A stretch of 64,000 nt of DNA from Paragorgia papillata (Eukaryota > Cnidaria > Anthozoa > Scleralcyonacea > Coralliidae). Shown here one piece after another: positions 22,858 to 32,785 of the stretch. The translations under genes and the position numbers were made by a program. The stretch is from positions 2,403,138-2,467,137 of the forward strand of contig JAWNZC010000285.1 of assembly GCA_035771165.1 (NCBI GenBank), in the 5' to 3' direction. Each line of letters starts with the position of its first letter. The stretch's first letter is position 1. The notes under the pieces were generated by a model that saw only the letters and a program-made list of their open reading frames with translations, had not been told where the DNA came from and made no database searches.

Positions 22858-22923
22858 AGTATTAAGCTGAAGACAGCACAAACTTGAAATCTTGTTTTGG
22901 AGTTACGCCCCTCGGGATATAAA

Positions 22924-23026
22924 GATGCCGACGGTGCAAATGGCATCCTGGATCCCACAGTGCTAGGGACGGTACCGCGGAGGTGGCTTACGCTCGCCAC
23001 TCAGACAAAAGAGGATGCGATCCTCT
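22924..23026 (-). promoter_or_regulatory. E4 3'-terminal hairpin set
   Basis: 22924-22947 (GATGCC/GGCATC), 22983-23000 (GTGGC/GCCAC), 23010-23026 (AGAGGAT/ATCCTCT, fully paired). In E2 and E5 the last stem has a G-U pair at the position that is A-U here. Confidence 0.65.
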
Positions 23027-23145
23027 CTCCGTTGCGCCAGAAACGACAAAAATGGTCACCCAGGACCGATCTTTTCAGACCGGCCAAGGGAGTCGGAAAT
23101 GGATGAAATTAAGGAATGATCACATGAAAATGGCCAAACCCCCAC

Positions 23146-24575
23146 CTAAACCACAACAAACTTGCACTTCCGGGTATGCCGCAAAGTACAACGAAAAGCC
23201 TCCGAGTCGTCCGCACGGAAGAGGACCATCACATCCGGACCGATCTCATACTGGGGGCTATCATCCGACCTCAAAATCGCGCGGATCTCGTCCCCGAGCC
23301 CGGAGGTGGAGCCGCGAGGAAGGCGACATAGGAACCAAAGGATCCAAATCGTCACCAAAAATTGCGCCCTCCTCGACATAGATGAAGGAACCGGCGATTA
23401 AACGCTCATCCGGGTTTCCAACATCCCGAGGGAAATCCCGGTCCAGAGCCTCACGAGACTCCACATGAAGCTCGCGAAGTTTCAGCACAGCTGGATGGTC
23501 AGAGGCCTCGGTGGCGGCGTGGGAAGCCACACCAGTCTCCATGACCTCGACAACCGGCGCCGAGTCCAGAGGTGGATCCAAATGACCACCCGACAAAACG
23601 GCCGGCACGTTAGTGACCAAGGCTGGTTTCTTCGCTAGCGGCTCAGAGCCATTTGACGAATCCTCCATCGCCTCTACCTGGGTCCCTGGCTGGGACGAAG
23701 GGGCGGCCGAATCGGTCACGACCTTCTTCGACTTCCTCTTTCGAGTGCGCTTGCGCTTACGCTTAAGCCCCGGAGGGGCCGCGGCGTCAGCGCCGGCACC
23801 GGAAGGAGGACCCGCCTTCAACTTCGTGGCAGGGACCTGTTTCTTTGGGCAGCGGCGAGACTCATGTCCAACCACTCCACAATTGAAACAGGTACGCACC
23901 TGCCCCTGGTGATAGACCAGCCCAGCATGACCGCAGATACGGACACGCGTCGGGATGGCCTCTCGCAGCTCTATCAGAATCTTGACTGTCCCAGTGCTGA
24001 CGTTCCGGAACAGCACGTAAATGATTTGATGCACCACCCCATAACCTCCGAAGAATACTTTCAATTCCTCCTCCGGAAGGCCATAAGGAAGGTGCGTCAC
24101 AGTAACCCAGCTCCGCTTCTTATACGAATAGGGCTGGATCTTGACAGGATGGCCACGAACAGTGATGCCAGTGACCATGACCTCCTCCAAAATCTCCGGA
24201 GTCTTGCACCAAAGACGGAAGCGGTCCGCGCGAAGATACTGAATCTGGGCGAAGTATTCAGAAGCCGGAGAGAATTCCTACTCCAAGGCGTCCCAAACCT
24301 CCGCCGGCGCCAACTTGGGTTTCCCTGTACCGGGCCAACGTAGGAACAGTGACCACAGCACAGCGTTCAGGGTAGGGCACTACGACCGAGGGGGCTGGAA
24401 GGTCCTGAAAAGGACAACTACTGGGATTACTCCCAGCAGCACGGTCACCAACCACATCAGCCATAGTCCGCACCGGCGTAGTACAACTCGTAGCAGGTAC
24501 GGCAGTGTTACCAGTTAAACTGGAGCATGGATCCTCCACCTTTACCCGATCAGCATTCGAACTCGTAGAAGCCAT
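23146..24575 (-). pseudogene. E4 ORF1, frameshifted
   Basis: Homologous to E5 ORF1 along its length. Breaks lie near 24320 (CTGTACCGGG where E5 has CTGCCAGGG), probably near 24280, and near 23293 where a C run is shorter than in E5. The RRM-like and CCHC parts are intact within 24190-23261. Several breaks lie in homopolymers. Confidence 0.85.
24511..24523 (-). promoter_or_regulatory. E4 conserved 5' hairpin
   Basis: Stem CCAGT/ACTGG with a three-base loop between the same invariant flanks as E2. Confidence 0.5.
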
Positions 24576-24700
24576 ACCACACGAGGACTGTTTAGTCAGT
24601 CGGCCTGTTGGGGGTGCAAAGCGTCCTCTACCAACAGGTAATCAAACTGACAACGAGAACAGAACCAACTGAACTCGCAACAACCAACCTACTGACATTA

Positions 24701-24721
24701 GCCAATAGGCCGAGAAGCGAT
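24701..24721 (-). pseudogene. U2: U2 snRNA 5' fragment, unit E
   Basis: Same 21 nt, +1 at 24721, followed by E4. Confidence 0.95.
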
Positions 24722-24833
24722 AAAGAACCATAAAAAAAATATGTTTTGCCCGAAAAGAAGCTAAAACGACGATGTGGTTGGGCTCAGGTCAGCGGACGCG
24801 CTCGAAGCGCCTGGAAAAAAAAAGAAAAGAGAT

Positions 24834-24951
24834 GTCTACGACACGGGGTATTGCCAGGCGGTCACCCATCCAAGTACTAACGCCGCCCGACCGGGCTTAA
24901 CTTCGGTGGTCTGACGAGAACCGGTGATTTCCCGGTGGTATGGTCGTAAAC
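24834..24951 (-). rRNA. 5S rRNA: 5S rRNA gene, unit E
   Basis: 118 nt. The 5' end reads GTTTACGACC and position ~105 has GGCAATACC, small changes in the terminal stem and loop. It may be a minor variant or a decaying copy. Confidence 0.92.
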
Positions 24952-25112
24952 ATTCGTTGAGGTAAAAATATCGTTTTTATAGCAATTGGTCGGCGTTGTG
25001 GCACGAGAGGTCGACGACGAACATAAGAACGGTGAAATCGAATGTTCGACGAAGTTGTGTGCTCGCGTTATGCGATGGATGAGTTCGGTTCGATTTTGAT
25101 TGGTTTGTTGTA

Positions 25113-25155
25113 AGGGGACGAGCGCGAACACAGGTCCCCACTACCAGAAATTATA

Positions 25156-25187
<32 letters not shown>

Positions 25188-25276
25188 GGAGTCAACCCAG
25201 TCGAAGTGCAATGAGAGGGCCTCATCCTGAGAGGACTTCCTTGTTGATCAAAGTACCTCTCGCGTCAGGTAAGTAT
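25113..25276 (-). ncRNA. U1: U1 snRNA, unit E
   Basis: 164 nt; one change in the 3' hairpin (TGTGTTC for TGCGTTC). Otherwise as unit C. Confidence 0.94.
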
Positions 25277-25541
25277 GCATCTGTATGTCGCGGAGAGCCT
25301 ATAACCGGGTGGTAGGAGTCAGCGGCATGTGGTTAAAAGGCATATTTGTCGACATGTTCCGACAGCCAGACTGGCGAGTACAAAACATTACAAGAGACAC
25401 GTGCTTACCTCGGTCTTCCGACGGTGTTGTCGCCGAAGTTCCGGCAGGTTGCACGTGTGGCGCTTGACCGGTTTTCTGAATAACTGTAAAACATAAAGAA
25501 GTGTTTTAGTGGAGGCCATACACCTGAGTCGTTTATAATGT

Positions 25542-25642
25542 ATCCCATGGCCGAAGCCCAAAAATCAGTTTAATATACGAGCCAGGCGTTGCCTGGCATA
25601 TCAGATATTAAGCTGATAAGAACAGATACTACACTTGATCTT
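25542..25642 (-). pseudogene. U2: U2 snRNA 3' part, unit E, 3' stem-loops deleted
   Basis: Present from AAGATCAAG to the Sm site and GGCCATGGGAT, then joined directly to spacer TACATTATAAACG. About 125 bp, with stem-loops III/IV and the UUCG hairpin, are lost at a 2-3-bp microhomology. Confidence 0.9.
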
Positions 25643-25673
25643 GTTTTGGATTTGAGCCCCATCGGGATATAAA

Positions 25674-25776
25674 GATGTCGGCGGTGCAAATGACATCGTG
25701 AATCCCTGAGTGCGAAGGGCTATTCCGCGGAGGTGGCTTACGCGTGCCACTCAGACAAAAGAGGATGCGACCCTCT
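25674..25776 (-). promoter_or_regulatory. E5 3'-terminal hairpin set
   Basis: 25674-25697 has stem GATGTC/GACATC, a double change from GATGCC/GGCATC in E2 that restores pairing. Others at 25733-25750 (GTGGC/GCCAC) and 25760-25776. Confidence 0.7.
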
Positions 25777-25895
25777 CTCCGTTGCGCCAGAAACGACAAA
25801 AATGGTCACCCAGGACCGATCTTTTCAGACCGGCCGAGGGAGTCGGAAATGGATGAAATTAAGGAATGATCACATGAAAATGGCCAAACCCCCAC

Positions 25896-27320
25896 CTAAT
25901 CCACAACAAACTTGCACTTCCGGGTATCCCGCAAAGTACAACGAGAAGCCTCCGAGTCGTCCGCACGGAAGAGGACCATCACATCCGGACCGATCTCATA
26001 CTGGGGGCTATCATCCGACCTCAAAATCGCGCGGATCTCGTCCCCCCGAGCCCGGAGGTGGAGCCGCGAGGCAGGCGACATAGGAACCAAAAGATCCAAA
26101 TCGTCACCAAAAATTTCGCCCTCCTCGACATAGATGAAGGAACCGGCGATTAAACGCTCATTCGGGTTTCCAACATCCCGAGGGAAATCCCGGTCCAGAG
26201 CCTTACGAGACTCCACATGAAGCTCGCGAAGTTTCTGCACAGCCGGATGGTCAGAGGCCTCGGTGGCAGCGTGGGAAGCCACACCAGTCTCCATGACCTC
26301 GACAACCGGCGCCGAGTCCAGAGGTGGATCCAAATGACCACCCGACAAAAGGGCCGGCACGTTTGTGACCAAGGCTGGTTTCTTCGCAAGCGGCTCAGAG
26401 CCATTTGACGAATCCTCCATCGCCTCTACCTGGGTCCCTGGCTGGGACGAAGGGGCGGCCGAATCGGCAACGGCCTTTTTCGATTTCCTCTTTCGAGTGC
26501 GCTTACGCTTAGGCCCCGTAGGGGCCGCCGCGTCAGCGCTGGCATCGGAAAGAGGACCCGCCTTCAACTTCGTGGCAGGGACCTGTTTCTTTGGGCAGCG
26601 GCGAGACTCATGTCCAACCACTCCACAATTGAAACAGGTACGCACCTGCCCCTGGTGATAGACCAGCCCAGCATGACCGCAGATACGGACACGCGTCGGG
26701 ATGGCCTCTCGCAGCTCTATCAGAATCTTGACTGTCCCAGTCCTGACGTTCCGGAACAGCACGTAAATGATTTGATGCACCACCCCATAGCCTCCGAAGA
26801 ATACTTTCAATTCCTCCTCCGGAAGGCCATAAGGAAGGTGCGTCACAGTAACCCAGCTCCGCTTCTTATACGAATAGGGCTGGATCTTGACAGGATGGCC
26901 ACGAACAGTGATGCCAGTGACCATGACTTCCTCCAAAATCTCCGGAGTCTTGCACCAAAGACGGAAGCGGTCCACGCGAAGATACTGAATCTGGGCGAAG
27001 TATTCAGAAGCCGGAGAGAATTCCTTCTCCAAGGCGTCCCAAACCTCCGCCGGCGCCAACTTGGGTTTCCCTGCCAGGGCCAACGTAGGAACAGTGACCA
27101 CAGCACAGCGTTCAGGGTACGGCACTACGACCGAGGGGGCTGGAAGGTCCTGAAAAGGACCACTACTGGGATGACTCCCAGCAGCACGGTCACCAACCAC
27201 ATCAGCCATAGTCCGCACCGGCGTTGTATAACTCGAAGAGGGCAAGGCAGTGTTACCAGATAAACTGGAGCATGGATCCACCACCTGTGCCCTATCAGCA
27301 CTCGGACTCCTTGTAGACAT
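25896..27320 (-). CDS. E5 ORF1: RRM-like and CCHC protein, intact
   Basis: 474 residues, uninterrupted. Residues ~1-60 include translation through the conserved 5' hairpin, so the biological start may be the later MADVVGD near residue 38. An RRM-like fold is likely at ~125-210 (WVTVTHLPYGLPEEEL...GTVKILIEL). Cys229, Cys232, His237, Cys242 form a CX2CX4HX4C knuckle. A Lys/Arg tract follows near 268-282 and may be a nuclear signal. The last 60 residues (RLHLRARGDEIRAIL to KCKFVVD) are well conserved in E2 and E4 but differ from the long elements. Expected role: binding element RNA. No ORF2 follows, so mobility would need enzymes from a long element. Confidence 0.88.
   Translation of the reverse strand: MSTRSPSADRAQVVDPCSSLSGNTALPSSSYTTPVRTMADVVGDRAAGSHPSSGPFQDLPAPSVVVPYPERCAVVTVPTLALAGKPKLAPAEVWDALEKEFSPASEYFAQIQYLRVDRFRLWCKTPEILEEVMVTGITVRGHPVKIQPYSYKKRSWVTVTHLPYGLPEEELKVFFGGYGVVHQIIYVLFRNVRTGTVKILIELREAIPTRVRICGHAGLVYHQGQVRTCFNCGVVGHESRRCPKKQVPATKLKAGPLSDASADAAAPTGPKRKRTRKRKSKKAVADSAAPSSQPGTQVEAMEDSSNGSEPLAKKPALVTNVPALLSGGHLDPPLDSAPVVEVMETGVASHAATEASDHPAVQKLRELHVESRKALDRDFPRDVGNPNERLIAGSFIYVEEGEIFGDDLDLLVPMSPASRLHLRARGDEIRAILRSDDSPQYEIGPDVMVLFRADDSEASRCTLRDTRKCKFVVD
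27256..27268 (-). promoter_or_regulatory. E5 conserved 5' hairpin
   Basis: Stem CCAG/CTGG with loop TTTAT, same flanks as in the other elements. Confidence 0.5.
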
Positions 27321-27446
27321 AATCCACGAGAACTATTTAGCCAGCCGGCCTGTTGGGGGAGCAAAGCGTCCTCTACCAACAGGTGATCAACTGACAACGA
27401 GAACAGAACCAACTGAAGCTCGTAACAACCGAACCTACTGACATAA

Positions 27447-27467
27447 GCCAATAGGCCGAGAAGCGAT
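27447..27467 (-). pseudogene. U2: U2 snRNA 5' fragment, unit F
   Basis: Same 21 nt, +1 at 27467, followed by E5. Confidence 0.95.
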
Positions 27468-27579
27468 AAAGAACCATAAAAAAAATATGTTTTGCCCGAA
27501 AAGAAGCTAAAACGACGATGTGGTTGGGCTCAGGTCAGCGGACGCGTTCGAAGCGCCTGGAAAAAAAAAGGAAAGAGAT

Positions 27580-27697
27580 GTCTACGACACGGGGTATTCC
27601 CAGGCGGTCACCCATCCAAGTACTAACGCCGCCCGACCGGGCTTAACTTCGGTGGTCTGACGAGAACCGGTGATTTCCCGGTGGTATGGTCGTAGAC
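27580..27697 (-). rRNA. 5S rRNA: 5S rRNA gene, unit F
   Basis: 118 nt, starts GTCTACGACC, like unit C with one substitution (GTCAGACCACC). Confidence 0.95.
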
Positions 27698-27858
27698 ATT
27701 CGTTGAGGTAAAAATATCGTTTTTATAGCAATTGGTCGGCGTTGTGGCACGAGAGGTCGACGACGAACCTAAGAACGGTGAAATCGAATGTTCGACGAAG
27801 TTGTGTGCTCGCGTTATGCGATGGATGAGTTCGGTTCGATTTTGATTGGTTTGTTGTA

Positions 27859-27901
27859 AGGGGACGAGCGCGAACGCAGGTCCCCACTACCAGAAATTAT
27901 A

Positions 27902-27933
<32 letters not shown>

Positions 27934-28022
27934 GGAGTCAACCCAGTCGAAGTGCAATGAGAGGGCCTCATCCTGAGAGGACTTCCTTGTTGATCAAAGT
28001 ACCTCTCGCGTCAGGTAAGTAT
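27859..28022 (-). ncRNA. U1: U1 snRNA, unit F
   Basis: 164 nt, same as unit C in all functional segments. Confidence 0.95.
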
Positions 28023-28334
28023 GCATCTGTATGTCGCGGAGAGCCTATAACCGGGTGGTAGGAGTCAGCGGCATGTGGTTAAAAGGCATATTTGTCGACA
28101 TGTTCCGACAGCCAGACTGGCGAGTACAAAACATTACAAGAGACACGTGCTTACCTCGGTCTTCCGACAGTGTTGTCGCCGAAGTTCGGGCAGGTTGCAC
28201 GTGTGGCGCTTGACCGGTTTTCTGAATAACTGTAAAACATAAAGAAGTGTTTTAGTGGAGGCCATACACCTGAGTCGTTTATAATGTATTTCTTTTGTAA
28301 TTTTTGATGGCGATGTTCTTCCCCGAAGGGAAGA

Positions 28335-28496
28335 GGGCCGTACTCGGAGGTAGTGGAATACCGAGACAACCCGTGGCCAGGGCGAAGCAAGCTTCGATCC
28401 CATGGCCGAAGCCCAAAAATCAGTTTAATATACGAGCCAGGCGTTGCCTGGCATATCAGATATTAAGCTGATAAGAACAGATACTACACTTGATCT
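28335..28496 (-). pseudogene. U2: U2 snRNA 3' part, unit F
   Basis: Complete from AGATCAAG to stem-loop IV with one change (GGTATTCCACTACC) in the loop. The UUCG hairpin is at 28318-28333. E6 separates it from the 5' end at 35050. Confidence 0.93.
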
Positions 28497-28526
28497 ACTT
28501 TTGAGATAACCTCTTCCAGATATGCG

Positions 28527-28629
28527 AGGGTCGACGGTGCAATGACCCTTGAATCTGAGTGCTAAAGAGTTCAGCCCGCAGGAGGTGACTACTAGCCACA
28601 CCGATCATACGCGAGGGTTATGAACCCTC
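28527..28629 (-). promoter_or_regulatory. E6 3'-terminal hairpin set
   Basis: 28527-28549 (AGGGTC/GACCCT), 28585-28599 (GTGGCT/AGTCAC with G-U) and 28613-28629 (GAGGGTT/AACCCTC; E3 has GAAGGTT/AACCTTC). The conserved upstream block with a hairpin is at 28757-28819. Confidence 0.65.
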
Positions 28630-29244
28630 CTCCAATGCCAGAACAACCCGGAGTGCAAGGGTGTGTCCTATGAGTGACATTATGAGACCTTAAGTGAAAA
28701 CTGATGGAAGCAAAAGGTACGATTGACGAGCCCGCAGGCCGATAAAACCGTCTAAACCTCACCGGGTACTAGCCAAATCGGAGGTGGACCTCCGGCTTAA
28801 CGTCCTTATCCGAGAAGACGACACCCGCAGGCATTCCACCCGCAGCCCGAAATCCCCCCAAACCGGGGTTTAGGAGAAATTCCAGACCGCAAGCAGACCA
28901 CCCGCAGGCAATTTGAGAACATTTTGGGATCCCCGATAAGCCTCCTTCCGGAGAAGAAACAAACCGGCGCTATCCCAAGAAAAACGGACAAGGACAGTAC
29001 GGCCAACGAAGGCGACCGTCCAAGTCCACACACATAAAAAACACGCATCCTAGTTAAAAACATGGCCTACAGAAACCCAAACCGGAGTATGGGCTGGTTA
29101 CTGTCTTGCCTCAACTGTGATCGAGCGACCACAGGAGACACCTAAAAAGTCGGTCTTTCCTGAAGACAGAACCTACAAAGAAGGAGAGACGGGCGTTGAC
29201 GAGAGTCAACAATAAAAACAGTTAAAAAAGCCCTAATGGCGAGC

Positions 29245-32200
29245 TCAAACCTCCAGCACGGCGCTGAAGGATAGGGACCCATCCGGGAGGAGGGACCCAA
29301 ATACATCCTCAGCCAGCCATTCGCGCACGAAAATAACGGAGGAGCAGTGCCGTCGCTGCCCCGAAAGCACGAACCGAAACGCGGATTTAATTTTCCGAAT
29401 GCTGGAATCGACGACGGGCAGAACGCCATCGAACCGGAAGGCATTCCGGGGGACCCAAATCTGATGGCGAAGGATGGCCAAAAGCGCGCAAAAACCAAAA
29501 ACCGGTCCTGAGAGGGAGGAAAGGTCCAGAGACAGACCACAGTGGACGGACGAGGCAAACGAGGACGGTAACACCGAAGCAAGCGATGGAACCAATCCCA
29601 GATAGCGGAGGAAAAACGGCATTCCGCAAAAAGGTGGACAAGGGTTTCAGTAGAACCACAATGACACAGCGGGTCGACACCAGGCATACCAAAGCGACGA
29701 AGGCGGTCAGCGGTTGGCAAAATACCATGCGCGACGAGCCAAGAAGTATCTTGAGCAGGTCGACAAAAGCGAACAAGGCCGAGATGTTTCCACACATCCG
29801 ACCAAGGGATATCGGCAAAAGAGGCAAATTTGTTGAAACATCGATGAGGCTGCATGGCACCACCACACGCAATGGTGTAGAGATTCTTGACCGAAATCGT
29901 CTCCAAAGAAAGCGGGTCAGAACCTGAGCGCGGAATGATCCAAGTATCGGACGAACGGCATCCTCCAACAGCGAGCCAAGCACGCAAAACGGCCTGATAG
30001 AATGGAGGAAGTCGGCGGAGAGTCGATGGGCCCATAGACCGAAGGTCGAATACCCGCTCAACAGGTTCGGCAAGGAATGCACGCCGCAGGAAGTGACGGA
30101 AAAAAAGTTTCCAGCCATGATCCGGACCAAAGAGGAAACGCTTAACCCAAAAGGCAAGCAGAGCGGTGAGCTTGTGGCCGATGTCAACAACCCCAAGGCC
30201 ACCAGAGGATACCGACTGCGTGACGGAAGAGCGACAGAGCCATTCGCGCTTTTTCCCCCACACGAAAGGAAAGACGATGGCGTTGATCCGCTGAATAACA
30301 TCAGCAGGCAACACGCTGACGGAGCAGAGATACCAAAAGGTACTGAGACCGAGGACGTTGGCCAGAAGGGCACGACCACGAAAAGACAGCCGACGATGAG
30401 CCCACGAACCAACGGTCAATTGGAGGCGTTTAACCAAAGGGCCCCATTCCTCGCCACCGACATTGGCCAAACGACTCCCAAGAGCAACGATGTGACTGTT
30501 GGACCAGCGAAGCGCAACGGGAAAGGAGGATCGCAACACGCCAGGGACCTGAGAGGAGACCATGACACTTGGACAGGTTAAGCTTTGCGCCGGAAGCGGA
30601 CTCGTAGGGTGCAAAAAGAGCGAAGAGCGCATGAACCGAAGCGTCCGAGGTAACGAACGTGGAGGTATCATCGGCATACTGGGAAAGCTTAATACGACGC
30701 GAACAACCCGACACAGGGAAGCCCCGGATAAGCGGGTCAGCCCGGATGGCACATGCGAGCGATTCAGCGACCAAAACATAGAGAAGAGCGGACAGGGGAC
30801 AGCCCTGACGAACCCCCCGGGAGACAGGAAACTGGGGAGACACAAAGCCGTTAACAATAACCGCAGAAGAAACGGAGGTGTACAGTAGTGAAATCCAGTT
30901 ACGAAAGGATTGGCCAAAACCCATCTTAGCCAGGACCGAATGCATAAAAGGCCATTCTACCCTGTCAAAAGCCTTCTCCTGGTCCAGGGAGAGAATCGCG
31001 GATGGAATGTTGGCGTGATTGGCATAGAAGATGATATCATGCAAGAGGCGGATATTTTCCCCAATAAAGCGGCCAGGAACACCACAGGACTGATCCGGAG
31101 ACACCACGGAAGAGATAACTACGAGGAGACGATTAGCCAGAGCCTTCGCTGCTATCTTGTAGTCTGTGCAGAGGAGAGTAATCGGGCCCCAATTTGCCGT
31201 GTCGAGGACATCACCCTTCTTAAAAAGGAGGGTGATAGCACCAGAGCGTTGTGAGGAGGACAGTTGGCCAGCCGAGTAGCAGGCGTTGATGGTAGCAACA
31301 AAATCAGGACCAAGAAGATACCAGAAGCGGAGGTAGAACTCAGCAGGGAATCCATCAATACCTGGGGACTTACCAAGACTCATCTGCTTAAGGGCACGAG
31401 AACACTCTTCCAGGGACAGATCACCATCGCACGAAGAGGATTCGAGAGGAGACAACTGACGCTCTAGCGAATCCAAAAACAGGCGTTGATCACCAGCATC
31501 AAGAGATTCAGCCGAAAACAAATGACGGTAATAGCCCGACCAAACAGAAAGCATATCGTCGGTGGACGTAACAATTAGTTTATCAGGACCGCGAACACCG
31601 GAGATCAAACGGCGCTGACTCTTAATCTTCTCCTGACGAAGAAAATAAGCCGAAGAAGTTTCACCCTCTTCAGCCCATTGAACGTGAGCGCGTATCTGGG
31701 CCCCCTGTGCCTTGTGAAGCAACTCGCGCTGAAGCTCCGCACGGACTTTCATGCAAAAGACCCGGGAGGAACTTCGCCATTATGAAGACGACGTTGGACG
31801 TGGTAGATGGTGTTCTGATGGGACTGAATACGACCATTGGCGGCGTCGAGCGGAAGCACGAGACAGTCGACGAACGAGGCCACGAAGCCGAACCTTGCCG
31901 GCGTCCCACCACGCGGAAAGAAGCGAGAAACGATGCTGTTGCTCACGCCAATCAAGCCAAAAGGCCTCCACTGCTTTGCAAAAAGACACATCGGAGAGAA
32001 GGGAGGTATTGAACTTCCACAACCCCTTCCCCCGCTCAACGACGTTGGGGAGAGCGATTTCGATAAAAACACAAGAATGGTCCGAGCGAAAAAAGGGACT
32101 GATTTCGGCTGTGGAGACAAGGCCCAAATAGGGTTCCGAAAGCCAAATCATTGTCGAGCCGAGAGGCTTGCTTGCCATTGGGGCGATGCCACGAAAAATT

Positions 32201-32785
32201 AGAGACGCCAGGGTGTTTGGCCCGCCAAACATCCACCAAGTCACATGACGTCATCAGATCAGAGAGGGTTGAGGACCAATTGTAGGCCCAGGGAGAGGTC
32301 GGATTGCACCCAACGCGATCTAATATGGGATCGACGACGGTGTTGAAGTCACCACAGAGGAAGAGTGGCAGGTCGGAGTCCAAAGCTTGGTAAAACGACT
32401 CGAAAAACAAGCATCCCTCCTCCTTAGTATTCGGCGCGTAGGGGCATGCCACCTGAAAATTGCAGTTAGCGCGGGAAAACTCGACAACCAGGAGACGGCC
32501 GGAGTCATCTCGCCATTGCTTCACGACGCTTAGGAGAGGGTTAAACAAAATAGCTACCCCAGCACTGCGAACCGCCCCAGGAGACGAGGCACACTTATAA
32601 CCGAAACGATTATTGACATCAATGTTAGTAGGAACGAACCATTCAGAAAACTCACGCTCAGAGACAGAATGAGTCTCTTGAAGACACACAATATCAGGAC
32701 GGAAGCAGTTTAACCACTCCATCAATGTTTGACGATCCGCGAGCGTACGGAGTCCCTGGATATTCAAAGTCAGTAAACTAAACAT
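29245..32785 (-). pseudogene. E6 ORF2: APE endonuclease / reverse transcriptase, frameshifted
   Basis: Start ATG at 32785 overlaps the ORF1 stop by 8 nt (ATGTTTAG). The APE part (LTLNIQGLR, CLQETHS, CGDFNTVVD) is open to about 32150; the frame changes there, again near 31790, near 30480 and near 29540. RT (VRQGCPLSALLY, QYADDTSTFV) lies in 31752-30480. The zinc motif CHCGSTETLVHLFAEC and the family C-terminus are recognisable, ending at 29245. The nominal length matches the 1,180 codons of E3. Confidence 0.88.

Larger units (their letters stand above)
22895..24700 (-). mobile_element. E4: ORF1-only U2-inserted element
   Basis: About 1,806 bp, same class as E2. The 5' junction at 24700/24701 reads GGCTAATG, keeping two A of U2 where others have T. 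The 3' flank (22858-22894) is a degraded U2 copy beyond Insert X. Confidence 0.87.
25643..27446 (-). mobile_element. E5: ORF1-only U2-inserted element with intact ORF1
   Basis: 1,804 bp between exact U2 junctions. It is close to E2 and E4 except for the last ~100 bp of the 3' end, which differ by many substitutions. It is the best candidate for a recently active non-autonomous copy. Confidence 0.9.
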
